Shown here piece by piece: positions 38,234 to 49,962 of a DNA stretch of 64,000 nucleotides. The notes below the pieces were generated by a model that was given only the letters and a program-made list of their open reading frames with translations, searched no databases and had not been told where the DNA came from. Position 1 is the stretch's first letter, and every line of letters begins with the position of its first letter. The position numbers and the translations under genes are program-made. Origin of the DNA: Xylaria sp. FL1777 (lineage: Eukaryota; Ascomycota; Sordariomycetes; Xylariales; Xylariaceae); contig MU400536.1 of NCBI GenBank assembly GCA_022578965.1, forward strand, positions 248,001-312,000, given 5' to 3'.

Positions 38234-39597
38234 CTACTTCTTTAACACGGCGTCATAGATGCTGAACAGACCACTAATGGCTGCGCCGGCTAGGATACCC
38301 TTATAGCCCCCATAGATTGCTGAGTTAATACGTGCAATGGAAACCTCATTGATCCAGCCACCGAATGTGACACCTTGGCCGTATATCACGAACGAGATGA
38401 GCGCCTTGGCAATGCTGAAGGTCAGGGGATCAACAACAGCATCAGGCACTGGAGCGCTGCGACGCGTGACGCGACCTTGATGCGCCCCGGTGGTCATATT
38501 GATGAAGTACCCAGCAATGCTGGGGAGGATGCTGCTCGTGAAAGCCCAGATAATCGCTGGGGACCAGAAGGACGCAGTAAGCAGCAAGAACATGTCAGGA
38601 ACGAATACGGGGTAGTCACTGGTGCCAAGGAAGGAGATGGCTGGAATGGTGAATGCATATCGATCCGCCAGAATCTCCGGGCGCAAGAAGTAGAGTTCGA
38701 AGGCGGAGATGGCCAAAAGCACAGAATTCACAGTGGATAGGGTCTCACGGGTCGCGTGCGTGACTTCCGTAATGCCCGAATCCTTGTAAACAGACGCGAC
38801 GCGGGTCTTCAGAGCAACTGCGGAGCGGTCAACAGCGTTGGCAACGTCGGCAGGCGTAGCAGGAAGAGGGATGCGGCTCGCCAGTGACAATGCGCGAGAG
38901 GGCGTGTGGGCAATGGCCGTCGAAGTGCTACTAGGCTCCTCTTCGGAGCTCCTACAAAGACATTGTTAGCATTGTCTGCGACGCGCGCGACACCGCGATC
39001 GAGGGTATCGTAGAGGGAGGAGGACCTACTCGGCAGGGGCGATAATTTCTTCAGCTGCTTTGGTCACACGGCGCTTAGCAATCTTTAGCTTCTCGACTGG
39101 TCCATCGACATCCTTCTTAATGGGCGAGCCAATGGTTCGAGCACGACTGGCGTAGTAGTTGGCTAGTTTGGGATCCGACTGGAAGGTGGCCGTGTTCTCA
39201 GCGAGAAACTCGTCGAGAACAACTTCTAGCTCGGCCTTCTTTAATGAATCGAAGCTGTTTGAGAGCGAGGAATGTTAGCTATGTGCATGCATCTTGTGCA
39301 TCTTGTCTTAGGCGTCGATGATGCAATGACGCGTGGGGTCTCAGGCGGATTGCGGATTGCGGATTGCGGATTGCACTCAACGGCGCATCGCGGATCCCAC
39401 GCCGTGCTACGCCAACTGCGCATCGAAGCGAAAGCAGGACAAACGCGCGCAACGAGCAGAGTGCACGCGACCATGAATCGAATTGCATTGCAGGGACAAA
39501 TTGGTTCTACCACGTACTTTTTCAGACCGGTGTACTGTGCCAGCTCGACGAGGTCTGTCTTGCGCTGCCTCTGTAGCCAACTGTTCGCGCCTGACAT
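38234..39597 (-). CDS. Fungal multi-span membrane protein of unknown function
   Basis: Three exons, 39597-39518, 39254-39030 and 38951-38234, encode 340 residues. The N-terminus (SWLQRQRKTDLVELAQYTGL, then LKKAELEVVLDEFL) looks like a helix-extension-helix or SAP-like module, which often binds DNA or chromatin in nuclear envelope proteins. A Lys-rich linker follows. The C-terminal 200 residues contain about four hydrophobic segments, among them LLAISAFELYFLRPEI, MFLLLTASFWSPAIIWAF and GILAGAAISGLFSIYDAVL. The combination of a chromatin-type module and membrane spans suggests the inner nuclear membrane, but this is inference. I do not recognise a named orthologue. Intron 1 (262 bases) holds a seven-base tandem repeat. 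Confidence 0.7.
39345..39374 (+). repeat. Tandem GCGGATT heptamer, 4.3 copies
   Basis: Four perfect copies of GCGGATT followed by GC lie inside intron 1 of the membrane-protein gene. Such short perfect arrays change length easily, so they could serve as a strain marker. Confidence 0.85.
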
Positions 39598-40228
39598 CTT
39601 TATTTGGAGGGGGAAGCTCTCAAAAAGGAACTATAACAAGGTTGTGAAAAAAGGTCTAATGGGTATCAGATTGATCGCGTGGAATTTGCGATCAAAATAG
39701 CGTTAATGTAGGCGAGATACCAAAATGGTGGTCTGTGATAGACTGGGGGGAGGTAGTTCGACGATGGTGTAGGGTAGGTATGTATCTATTCAGATATGGG
39801 CGGTGGCGCGTGTGTATTGTGTAAAAGGCGGTGGATGTTGGGAAATGCCGGGGTGGGAGTTTTGATTGTTTATGTTTTCCCCTTGGAGAGAGCTTGACAG
39901 GACGGGCGGCGCGTACACCACCCACCTATCACCTACCCACCTATGGGTTGGTACTGCTAGTAGGCCGGCGTGATCGGGATGGACCTTGGACGTTTGGGGA
40001 AAGACCCAGGAACTAGAGTTCTCGCGGCACCGTGGGGAACAAGCATGGCAGGTGCGTTATGCGTTATTGTGTCAATGAGGTCACCTAGAGCACTACATAG
40101 TAGGTGCTGGGGGATAGTATAACGTAGAAGTTAAACGTTGCCTTCACTACATCTGGTTATGCGTGCAAACACCAAGCAGGCAGTCTTCCTAACTAAGTAC
40201 CTACCTAGTACATACTTAACCTACTAAA

Positions 40229-40238
40229 TACCTAGGTA
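40229..40238. repeat. TACCTAGGTA palindrome
   Basis: An exact copy; CTACCTAG and related words lie within 40 bases on the left. Confidence 0.7.
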
Positions 40239-40821
40239 ATTTCAATTTGGACCCATGAATTTTGGTATTATGAGTTATGAGTACAACACTTGATGCCTCA
40301 GTAGGAAGGTTCCGACTTAACTACTGTGCATCTCCTAGGCATTACATCTTATTTTCCACCACCTTAGCCAGAGCATCACGGATCGCTAAAGAAGAGGGGA
40401 TACTTAACATATATCTAGCAGTCTATACGTGGCTCACTCTTAGCACTTACTGGGAGAAAGGGGTACCAAAACGTGACGCTTTATAGGTAGTCTTCAGATC
40501 ATGTTTTTGGTCCCTAAAGGTCCTCTATCTTAATATGTACCCTATATGGATTGGAATACAATAGGTAATATAGACTTGAAGGGAAGAGATATCCTTACCT
40601 ACTAAGAATAGTACCATATTACCACATAAGATACGCCTAGATCCTGCTAAAGACCCTGACCTACATACAATGGAACGGTAAAAGCCGTAGATAATGTTGT
40701 ATGCCGTACAGATTATGTCGTACATAGTACCGCATTGCAGGTTGCTCTGGCGGATGCTTCCGAAGGTGGTAAATATGGGTAAGGGTTGGCATGAACCCCG
40801 CTGACGCAGGTGCTAATAGGC

Positions 40822-40837
40822 ACCTACCTAGGTAGGT
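40822..40837. repeat. Extended palindrome ACCTACCTAGGTAGGT
   Basis: A perfect 16-base palindrome containing TACCTAGGTA. It is the longest form of this repeat that I found and suggests that the unit grows by adding ACCT/AGGT steps on both sides. Confidence 0.75.
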
Positions 40838-40965
40838 ATCTATACTACCTACATACTGTTCCTAGGTAAAAGATTATAGCTAAGTAAGTACCTGAGAATG
40901 ACCACCTGATGACCACTTCCTAATGACCGCCTCAAGACCACTTCATCGTGAATCCCGTCCTGATC

Positions 40966-41000
40966 GAACACGGAACATGGAACACAGAACACGGAGCACG
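40966..41000 (+). repeat. Five GAACACG-type heptamers in a leader
   Basis: GAACACG, GAACATG, GAACACA, GAACACG and GAGCACG follow one another directly just before the molybdate transporter start. The frame stays open through them, but only a GTG could start it, so I treat them as untranslated leader. Confidence 0.7.
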
Positions 41001-41013
41001 GGCAGCTGAAATC

Positions 41014-42437
41014 ATGACGTCCTTTTCAAACATCAAACGCTTCCACCGCAACAATGTCGCCACTATCCGCAGCTCGCCGCTCGCTGAGGTTTCTGGCGCG
41101 CTCGGCGATCTCGGCACATTGCTCCCACTCATGATTACACTCGCCGTGAACGGGTCTATCTCTCTTTCGACGACGCTCGTTTTCTCGGGCTTCTTCAACA
41201 TAGCTACGGGCGTTCTATTTGGAATCCCCCTACCCGTGCAGCCCATGAAGGTATTGCATCTTATTTTCACTACATTGCATGACCCTCCCAAGATAAAGAA
41301 CGAGAAGCCCATGTACGCGGATGCGACTAATATCTGCCTCAGGCTATAGCGGCAGCTGCCATCGCCTCGCACACTTCCCAACGCGAGACTATGGCCGCCG
41401 GCAGTGTGACAGCAGGCCTAGTACTGATCCTTAGCATAACTGGTCTCCTCCGTCTTGTCACTAGAATCATCCCCATCCCCGTAATCAAGGGGATTCAGTT
41501 CGGAGCTGGGCTCTCTCTCGTAATTTCCGCTGGTTCATCGCTTCTACAGAAGCTGAAACTTCCCTGGGATCAACCCCTCGACAACCACGTCTGGGCTTTC
41601 GCCGCCTTCCTGTTTCTCATACTCACACAACGGCGCACACGCTTCCCTTTTGCATTGATCATGTTCGTAATCGGTGTCGTCATTGCCCTGATCCGTGTCG
41701 CTGTTAGTCGCGAGATGGATATGCCGCGACTACACTTCTGGAAACCGTACTTCATCTTGCCGAAATGGAGCCCTGATGCCATCGGGATGGGCATCGCACA
41801 GCTCCCTCTTACGACCCTCAACTCTGTCATTGCTGTCAGTGCCCTTGCTTCGGATTTACTGCCTAACTTGCCGTCTCCGAGCGTAACAGCCGTGGGCATC
41901 AGTGTAGCAGCTATGAACTTGTCTGGATGCTGGTTTGGCGCTATGCCCGTATGTCACGGATCGGGAGGGCTTGCTGCGCAGTATCGCTTCGGCGCACGCA
42001 GTGGAGCTAGTATTGTGCTTCTGGGACTCTTCAAAGTCGTCCTTGGTGTTCTCTTCGGGGAATCACTACTCGATCTGTTGCAGACGTTCCCACGAAGTTT
42101 GTTGGGAATTATGGTCCTCGCTTCTGGTCTAGAGCTTGCCAGGGTCGGACAAAGTCTGAATCACGGTGCTTCCGATTTATGGGAAACATCAGTAGAGGTA
42201 GACGAGAGTGGAAGAGTTCAAAAGCGTCACCGTGCCGTTAGCGACGAGGAGCGTGCACAGAGATGGAACGTCATGCTTATCACTACGGCGGGTATCCTGG
42301 CATTCAAAAACGATGCCGTTGGATTCATTGCAGGAACGTTGTGTCATTACGCCTACTGGTTGACCGAGTGGGCAGAGCGTAGATGGCACACACATAGACG
42401 TGGGTTGTCCGAGAGGACACCATTGCTAGGCTCCTAG
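41014..42437 (+). CDS. Molybdate transporter, MOT1 family
   Basis: Two exons, 41014-41250 and 41343-42437, encode 443 residues. The intron is removed exactly within a conserved loop to give GIPLPVQPMKAIAAAAIA, a hallmark of the family, as is GALGDLGTLLPLM near the N-terminus. I chose the ATG at 41014 because the open frame upstream has no ATG and consists of tandem repeats. About ten hydrophobic segments follow, including VIKGIQFGAGLSLV and LPVCHGSGG-like residues (MPVCHGSGGLAAQYRFGARSG) that match the second family signature. The protein should move molybdate across the plasma or an internal membrane for molybdenum-cofactor enzymes such as nitrate reductase. The C-terminus is Arg-rich and ends in SERTPLLGS, with a dileucine-type signal seen in vacuolar or endosomal proteins. 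Confidence 0.88.
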
Positions 42438-43657
42438 GAATATGCTATAGCTTGTATTCGAAGGATCAACGATGTAAGAGAAACAGCGAAATTGTACTCA
42501 CACTATGTATAATTCTGTGGACTACTTTCTGAGACGGACAAGGTTATACACAATCATGGGCTATCACCAACTTTGGAGTCCGGAGGCGTTTGTGACTCAA
42601 CGGTGATCACATTTCCGCATCGCATGAGGGTTTTCAGGTAGAACTTGGTGGAAAGCCAATTATAGATAGTAGAAGGCGAGATTCTTAGACGAAGAGTCGG
42701 TGGTGCACCAAAAAATATGCAACCACCTTCAGGCTGCTAATCAATGAATATACCCAGGTTCTTTTTCTTCTGATCTTCCCTTCTCTTCTTCTATCTTCTA
42801 TCCCTAGTTCAATTGTGTGAAGTCCTCACCAGCCCTCAACTTAATGCTTGCAAATAAATACAAGTGAGTGTACTGGTGCTACCAAGCAAGCTGCGAATAC
42901 TATTTCTGGCATTTGGAGATTCCGGACTGGAGAGGTACACAAATCGCATTGATACCAAGTAGCTAGGCTCTATCGTGGCCAATTGACATTGGCTAAGCCA
43001 TCATGCATCTCATGCAGCTCTCAACTCAGAAATTATGAAGAGCCCATGATTTATTGTTAGCCTTTTGTTTTTCTGAAAAAGTCCTTCTCTCTTGATGAAA
43101 AGACAGGTATTTACGAAATAACTAGGTAGTTATCTAATGTTATAACTTGGTTAAGATTAGGGTGAAGTTCAGGAGAGACAAGTGTAGTACGGCTAGGTAG
43201 TTACATACTTAGTAGGTTAGGTTAGTCTGGTTGTGGTAAAAGCGACAGCAAACCTGCAGCTGGAGGAACCAATCAGGGCTCTATATGGGGCATCCACAAA
43301 ATCCAAAGAGGAGGGGAATGGCTCTAGCTCAAACTTAGGGAAATTTTCTAACTATGAGCAGCTAGCGTAGAGAGGAAATGCAGCATTGTCGGCTGTCTCC
43401 ACCTGCCAGGTTTTTTCTTATCATGTCCTGATCAAAGAAGAAGCGCGGGCAGGCGGTGACAATTCTATGCTCGCTCCATCGACCGAAGTGCCAATTGCCG
43501 GTCTAATCGCATCGCGCATTGTATATTGTATATACCTACCCTGCCATGTCTGCACCTATAATCTTGGAACTCCTCCCTGCCAGCAACAACATCCCCCACA
43601 CGTTTTCTCTTCCCGGCACGTCACCAAGACGAATGAGCTGTCTGCCACCGACCAGCG
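42438..43657. other. Promoter and leader of the forkhead gene
   Basis: 1.2 kb between two plus-strand genes. No gene is supported; a 91-codon frame at 43386-43661 overlaps the forkhead start and is probably leader. A few CTAGGTAG words occur near 43.12 and 43.19 kb. Confidence 0.5.
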
Positions 43658-46600
43658 ATGACTTCGTCCAATGCTGCCCCGACCGATGAAGGTCGTGCAG
43701 CTGCCGCTACCACCACCGCCGCCCGCACCCCCAGGACAGCATCCCCGCCGCCCGCTGCAGCGGCTGCTCCGAGTCCTCGACCCCGTTCACATGCAGACGG
43801 AGACGAAGATGCTTCTGGTGGCGCCGTCATGGCTTCTAGCGCGCCTGATGCGAGGTTAAACTTAACTCCAGATGCGCCTGCAACCTTAAAAGCCCCAGAC
43901 ACGACCAACGAGACAAGCACCAGTGATCAGCGCTTCTCTTCGGCAGACCTCTCCGACCAACCGCGGCCCGATCACGACCAACACGCGACCGAGCTCAACA
44001 CCGATCTTCCCATACCGTCTCCCCCCACCGTCTCGCCTTTATCGACTCCCGCAGCTACTCACGTTAACGTTGACGACAACCTTCCCGATGATGCACTAGC
44101 CAAGCTTACCGCCGATCTCCCACCACTCTCTCTGGCTCGAGACTCCTCGATATTCCGTAGTGGCATGTTTGGTCCTACGCAACCCTCGACCCACAGGAAA
44201 CTGTCTGCTCCAGAGGTGATGCAGCTAGATGAACCCTTCATGCCAGACCAGACGAGCTACCGCCGACACAGCCAGGTCCAAGCAATTGCGACTACGGACC
44301 CTGATCCACATAGCGCCGACTATCCTCATGGCATACTCTCTGGTATGCGACTCTCTCAGGGGAGTATAGACCCGAGCGCCTACATCATGAACCTTGCTGC
44401 CCAGGCTACTCTTTTCCATGACCAGGGCCCTTCTGTCGTCGCTCCCTCTGCAGTCTCGTTGCATTCCTTAACTCAAGAGAGTGATGCACTCACGGGCAGT
44501 GCAGAACCCGCATCTACGAACGGGAGCCAGAAGCTGGAATCTTTTGCAAGGATAGAATTTGCCGATAGTACCTTCCAAATGACGACTTATGCCGTTATTA
44601 TCGGCCGGGACAAGCAAGCTATGGAACAGGCAAGGGCCGATGAGAGGAGGGAAGCGGCCTACAGACGCAAATGCGAAGAAAATGAAAGAAACGGGTTACC
44701 CCCGCCTACACCCATTATGTATGACAGAGGCAAGTTTAGCAAATCCTATGTCAGTGAGGAGGGCGGTATGCTTGGGCCCGAACACTCGGACGGGGAGAAT
44801 GTCAAACCCGTCAAGAAGCGGCGTCCCAGTTCCGCCGTTCAATCCGTTGCTGGCGATGATAACGCTTCTGGCAATCATGTACAATCGAACCGCCAATACG
44901 TGTCGCATACTACAGGAGCTGCTGCGGTGGATTTAGGGGCTTTACAGCCGTCCCCAGAGCACATACCATTTATCGGTATACATTCGCCCGGTCCAGATAT
45001 TGCCAGTAAAACACGCGGTATTTCTAGACAACATCTCAAAATTCAGTTCAATAAAAAAAGGGGCATCTTCGAAGGAATTGCTCTGCACAAGAATGGGTTT
45101 TTCTGCGAAGACGTTTTATACGGATTAGATCAGCCCGCGACATTGAGAAGCGGCGACCGGCTGCAGATCAAAGATGTCGAATTTTTCTTCGTCATCAATG
45201 GCGTCCAAATTGGAATGTCTGGTGGAGAGGACGAAGACGTTGCATCAAGCAAGCGGATGTCGGTGGGTGGCAAGGAGATGAGTCTCGATTTCGAACATTC
45301 CGATCATGAGAACTTCAGGGATACCAGTGAAGAACTATCCGACGTAGAAAATGTTCCTACCCCAGCCGTTGAATCTGAGCGTGGTGATGAGGAACTGGAA
45401 CCCGCACCAACACCAGTGTCAGCGTCATTATTAGCATCAGTAGCAGAGCCAGGACCGGGACAGGAAGTTACCGGTGCTCAACCTATTGCTGGTGAAGAAC
45501 ATCACGACATGATCAAGCCTGAATTAGATATGCTAGGCGAGCTTCCGCCCGAATTCGCCACGCCCGATATCCCCAAGCGCCGAGGACCAGGACGACCCCC
45601 TAAGGATGGAATTATGTCGAAGAGGGAGCGCAGACTGCTTAAGAAGCAGATGCAAGAAACTTCGAAGAAGACTATCCCCCAGGATCCACAGGAGGAGAAG
45701 ATTAAGCGCCCCGTTGGCCGTCCCCGCAAGAATCCTCTCACAGACGACGGCGACCGGCCTGAAAAGCGCAAATATAACAAGAAGAAAAGAGAAGATGGCG
45801 AGGAAGGGTCCGACGTAGAGAAACGCATCAAGGAAAAGAAAGACAAGAAATTTCGGCCAAAATCGCCACCTTTGGATCTTCGAATAGAAGATTACACTGC
45901 TGAACAACTCCAGAAGCCGACCAAGAATTACGGCGTTTTGATCGATGAAGCTCTCACTAACGGCCCCCCGGACGGTTTGACTCTCAAGCAAATTTATAAG
46001 AGAATCACGGCAAGATACCCCTGGTTCTTTTTTAGGTCCGAGACAAAAGGGTGGGAAAGTAGTGTTCGCCATAACTTAATTGGCAACGAGGCCTTCAAGA
46101 AAGATGAAGAGACTGGCCTTTGGTCTCGAGTGCCGGGAGTAGAATTGGATGCGGGCAAGAAGCGCAAGGCCACCTCACCAGATCGTCACCTCGGAGCTTC
46201 ACATCTTCACTCGCATCTATCGCACCCACCGTATTATCAAAGCAGCCCCTACGCCAATCCTAGCAGTGTTACGTATGCACACGGGCTTCCGAATTACCAC
46301 ACCGAGCAAAAACCACCCCAGCCCAGCTATACCTCTACGGGACAAAATACACAGCTCAATACGACCGCGTCACAGCCCCTTACTCAGCCAGTATATGCGG
46401 CCAATGTACCGGCACCAGCGCAGTTACCTCCCGGCTATGGCAGTCTAACCCAGTCGCGGCCATCAAATACGCCTCAACAAAGCACCTACAGCTCTCCCTA
46501 CGCACGCCCACCACCTCCTTCTAACCCACCTGCCAAAGTAAAAGCAAATCAGTCAAATACCCAGACTACTACCGCGTCATCCACCATACAGTCTGCGACC

Positions 46601-48661
46601 CCTACACAACAGCAGCCGTCAGGACCTAGTGTTGCTATTGTTGCTGGTGTTGGGCCAAGAGAGCAGCTATCGCCTGAAATCGAAAGGGCAATTGCACAAT
46701 TCAGTGCCAACATGTTGAATGTAATATCCAAACAGACACCGCATGCCGCAAGTATCATTGAAGCTGCTGCCAACCGAGTTCGAGGGCTACCGGTGCAAAA
46801 CAGAGTCCCAGGGTTCGATTCAGTTGAGAACACTCTCATCAATGCAATGCAAGGAATGATCAAAGATATGAGGCAGAAGCACCACTATACTAGTTCAGCC
46901 TCTCTAACTCCAAGCGCTCCTGCACAACCAAGTTCCACGTCAAGTCCCGCGCCGCCCAACACCGCCGAAGCTGAGATACAACGACGACTCAAGAATTTTC
47001 GGGACAGCATGGTTACAGCGCTTAAGACGAAGACAGACAAAGCTGAAATTATTGTGGACTCTGCAATCAATCGTGCTCAGGGTTTGCCACACGCCGGCAA
47101 GATTCCTGGCTGGGAGGAAGCAGACAAGTTGATGGTTAAGTCTGTCACGCAAATAATCCGTGAAGCACGCAGCGCGCATAGCCTTCAACTCCAGAATGCT
47201 TCTCCAACACCAGCAAATACCAGCCGAACAGCGGTTTCACAGCCACCACAACCCGTACTTCATGGGGGACCATCTACTTCCCAGGCATCGGCTCAGACCC
47301 CTATCGCATCTACAACGCCACAAGTACCTTCTAGCAACGGGGTGTCAACCGTCCCTTACACTTCAAGCGCCCATTCATCAGTTTCAAGTACTCAAAACTC
47401 GAATTCCGCTTCGATGGTGCGGCCTGGTATGCCTCTTCAACGGCCGGCCCCCGTTGCTCTTACGCGGCCTCCAACAGGTCCAGTGGCTCGTCCAACGGTT
47501 TTCAACAAAGATTTAGTCCCGACTTCAGCATCGGCGTCTACCGTCACGCCTGCCGTACAACGCCCTAACGTGTCGAGCCCTGCTCCCCCGAGTGCTGGCG
47601 TTCTCGACCAAATTACCGGCCATAAGAGATTCACGGACGACGTTTTTCATAAGAGCCACAATGCCAATGGTGGTACTATTGCGGGCATCCACACTGCTAA
47701 TAATGCTGTTACGTCTTCTAACACTATACACAACTCTGGTGTTGGCGCAGCCAGCAGCTCATCGGTCATTAATAGTACACCATTAGGCACGGCGCCAAGC
47801 GGTACGCCGAGCGGGACAGCAAGTAATGTGACGAATAACGCAGCAAACTACGTACCGAGAAATGCAACAAGCAACGCAACAAGCAATAGAGGAGGGAGTT
47901 CAGTGAACAATCCAGTAAATACTGCATCAATGAATACAGCTAGCAACCGGGCAGGCAGCGCGCCAACCAACGCGGCGAAAGTTCAGACAAGCAGCGTCTC
48001 AAACAGTATAACGAATAATTCGACAAGCAGTACAACAGACAATAATTCAAACAGTGTTATCGGCAACCAAGCCGGCTTTGTTTCAGATACAGGTATTGTT
48101 AATGCTACCAAAACCAGCGCAGGTAGTAATATAAGCGGTGGCACACCGAGGATTACAGCCAGTCACATCACGAGCAGTGCCACCGACAATACTAGCAGTG
48201 ATAACACCCCTAAAACTGCGACCGATAGTGCGAATCATACTGCTGCCATTGCTACCAACAGTGGCGTACCTGGCGCCACCCTCAACCTCAAACCCGGACA
48301 TAGCCAGTATGGGAATCCGAGCACGACTACAAGTGTCCCTATTGGTGCTAACGTTAGCTCCATTACTGGTGGTCATACCGGCGGAGCTGTAGGTGCTCAA
48401 ATTAATAGCAGTGTTGGGGAGACCACAAGTAGTAAGGTAGAAAACGAGAGAAGCGTTCCATGCACGGCCGCTGCGATGGAACATCATGAGCCGACGGCTT
48501 TCAAGGCACCTGCACCCATACATAATATGTCCAGCCCTGCACCACCGAGTGCTGGAGTTGTGGATCAGATTGCCGGTCACAAGCGGTCCCTAGATGACGG
48601 ACCAGGCAGTGCGAATACAGAGCAGCCTGAGCCCAAAAGACTCGGTGTTTCATCCACTTGA
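43658..48661 (+). CDS. Large FHA-forkhead transcription factor (FKH1/FKH2-like)
   Basis: A single exon of 1667 residues. Residues 1-290 are Ala/Pro/Ser-rich and disordered. An FHA domain lies at about 295-515. Its YAVIIGRDK strand is separated by a long insert from the GISRQHLKIQF and FEGIALHKNGFF core. Two AT-hook-like motifs follow, RRGPGRPPKDG (about 642) and KRPVGRPRKNP (about 683). The forkhead domain is at about 755-835, with recognition helix GWESSVRHNLIGNEAFKK. After a Gln/Pro/Ser region come two related helical modules (about 1005-1075 and 1104-1175). The tail, about 1310-1620, is extremely Ser/Thr/Asn-rich and is bracketed by two copies of SSPAPPSAGVxDQIxGHKR. Fungal Fkh proteins bind DNA in the nucleus, use the FHA domain to bind phosphothreonine coactivators, and control cell-cycle and developmental genes. 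The length is unusually great for the family. Confidence 0.9.
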   Translation: MTSSNAAPTDEGRAAAATTTAARTPRTASPPPAAAAAPSPRPRSHADGDEDASGGAVMASSAPDARLNLTPDAPATLKAPDTTNETSTSDQRFSSADLSDQPRPDHDQHATELNTDLPIPSPPTVSPLSTPAATHVNVDDNLPDDALAKLTADLPPLSLARDSSIFRSGMFGPTQPSTHRKLSAPEVMQLDEPFMPDQTSYRRHSQVQAIATTDPDPHSADYPHGILSGMRLSQGSIDPSAYIMNLAAQATLFHDQGPSVVAPSAVSLHSLTQESDALTGSAEPASTNGSQKLESFARIEFADSTFQMTTYAVIIGRDKQAMEQARADERREAAYRRKCEENERNGLPPPTPIMYDRGKFSKSYVSEEGGMLGPEHSDGENVKPVKKRRPSSAVQSVAGDDNASGNHVQSNRQYVSHTTGAAAVDLGALQPSPEHIPFIGIHSPGPDIASKTRGISRQHLKIQFNKKRGIFEGIALHKNGFFCEDVLYGLDQPATLRSGDRLQIKDVEFFFVINGVQIGMSGGEDEDVASSKRMSVGGKEMSLDFEHSDHENFRDTSEELSDVENVPTPAVESERGDEELEPAPTPVSASLLASVAEPGPGQEVTGAQPIAGEEHHDMIKPELDMLGELPPEFATPDIPKRRGPGRPPKDGIMSKRERRLLKKQMQETSKKTIPQDPQEEKIKRPVGRPRKNPLTDDGDRPEKRKYNKKKREDGEEGSDVEKRIKEKKDKKFRPKSPPLDLRIEDYTAEQLQKPTKNYGVLIDEALTNGPPDGLTLKQIYKRITARYPWFFFRSETKGWESSVRHNLIGNEAFKKDEETGLWSRVPGVELDAGKKRKATSPDRHLGASHLHSHLSHPPYYQSSPYANPSSVTYAHGLPNYHTEQKPPQPSYTSTGQNTQLNTTASQPLTQPVYAANVPAPAQLPPGYGSLTQSRPSNTPQQSTYSSPYARPPPPSNPPAKVKANQSNTQTTTASSTIQSATPTQQQPSGPSVAIVAGVGPREQLSPEIERAIAQFSANMLNVISKQTPHAASIIEAAANRVRGLPVQNRVPGFDSVENTLINAMQGMIKDMRQKHHYTSSASLTPSAPAQPSSTSSPAPPNTAEAEIQRRLKNFRDSMVTALKTKTDKAEIIVDSAINRAQGLPHAGKIPGWEEADKLMVKSVTQIIREARSAHSLQLQNASPTPANTSRTAVSQPPQPVLHGGPSTSQASAQTPIASTTPQVPSSNGVSTVPYTSSAHSSVSSTQNSNSASMVRPGMPLQRPAPVALTRPPTGPVARPTVFNKDLVPTSASASTVTPAVQRPNVSSPAPPSAGVLDQITGHKRFTDDVFHKSHNANGGTIAGIHTANNAVTSSNTIHNSGVGAASSSSVINSTPLGTAPSGTPSGTASNVTNNAANYVPRNATSNATSNRGGSSVNNPVNTASMNTASNRAGSAPTNAAKVQTSSVSNSITNNSTSSTTDNNSNSVIGNQAGFVSDTGIVNATKTSAGSNISGGTPRITASHITSSATDNTSSDNTPKTATDSANHTAAIATNSGVPGATLNLKPGHSQYGNPSTTTSVPIGANVSSITGGHTGGAVGAQINSSVGETTSSKVENERSVPCTAAAMEHHEPTAFKAPAPIHNMSSPAPPSAGVVDQIAGHKRSLDDGPGSANTEQPEPKRLGVSST

Positions 48662-49962
48662 TAGACGGTTGTTATATATGGTTTGTAGGGGAGATGTCGG
48701 ATTACAACCATCGATCAGTTAGACAACAAATAAATGTTGACCTGGGAATGACCTCACGAATTACGAAGTTACATTGCATTATGGATTGTCACAACAATTT
48801 CACGGCGGTCTTGCCTGCTTGGGGCTGTTGAACCCTATCTACTATAGGCAAATGGGTTAGATAGCGGCGTTCAAGGTTGACCAACTTATGGCGGATAGGT
48901 AGGCGGGCAGCTCAAGAATCATATTATGGGATACCAGTTCCCAATCACAAGACGATGTGCGTCCCAAGCATAGGGACAATTATTTCTACCTTTCAACCCT
49001 GTTCAAACCCGAGACTTGCAGGTGGAAGAATTCCAACTAATCGAGATGAAACATGTTCTTTTCATAGCATGTCTATAAGTAATTGTTGAGGTAGTCATAG
49101 AATCAATGACTAGAAGATAGGACGTTCATGAGAGCTAGGAATCAGGCGGGCAGCCTGGGTTGCCAACTCTTATTATTCAAGTATATGGGGGACTCGGAAA
49201 CCAAACGTGATCTATTCCACATGCTCAATTCTTATCTTCAATGATAGCCGCTGCCATCGTCGATATCCAACAGTTCACAAGCGGGCTTATTCCAAAATTA
49301 ACCTCACCCTATCCGCAGCCTCTATACTCCCATTCCATGATCCCTCACATGTCGCATGATAACGACCACGCGCTATGAATATTCCCAGCGATCCGTTTAT
49401 TGCCTGGCGTTCTGTCAAAGGCTCAATCATCGCTTATCCGTTACTCATCAACTCCCAGGAATCATTCTATTAGTTGGGTAGATAGATGGTCGAGCATGGA
49501 TGATGGGATGAGGAGGGTTACCCATCGGCTTAAATGTTCTCGCCGCACGAATATGTCAAATGAATTCAAACACGAGGGACGTGTTTTCAGATCGAAGTCG
49601 TGAACGAACAGATTCTTCGAGAAGACAACAAATCTAGGCAATTGGTTTGCCTCGAGGTGCACGCGTAGGGACCAAAATCCTTCAACAAAGTGGCTATTGT
49701 TTAATGAATGTCCTACTCAATTTAGAGGACAATAAAGTGGTGTCAGGGTAGGCCCTCTTAAAGAGCCCTTCCATTTGACGAGATTAGAAATCAAATCGCT
49801 GATAGAAGTGGTCCTTATGCGGTACAACACTCTTCATCCGGGGACAGAATTCAGCTGCTTAAATTATTGCAGCCATCTAACGCCACGCTCCCTGCACAAG
49901 CATTCCAAGTGGAATATACCTACCCCGCAAATGCTGTGGCACCCGCGTGCTTTTAACCTATA
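48662..49962. other. Convergent spacer, no gene
   Basis: This lies between the forkhead gene and the acyltransferase gene, which point toward each other. No frame here has a recognisable domain. It should hold both 3' untranslated regions. Confidence 0.5.

Larger units (their letters stand above)
39598..41013. other. Divergent promoter region with palindromic repeats
   Basis: This separates the membrane-protein gene (-) from the molybdate transporter (+). There is no supported gene. TACCTAGGTA palindromes and the longer ACCTACCTAGGTAGGT lie at 40.2 and 40.8 kb, and a heptamer array ends 13 bases before the transporter start. Confidence 0.55.
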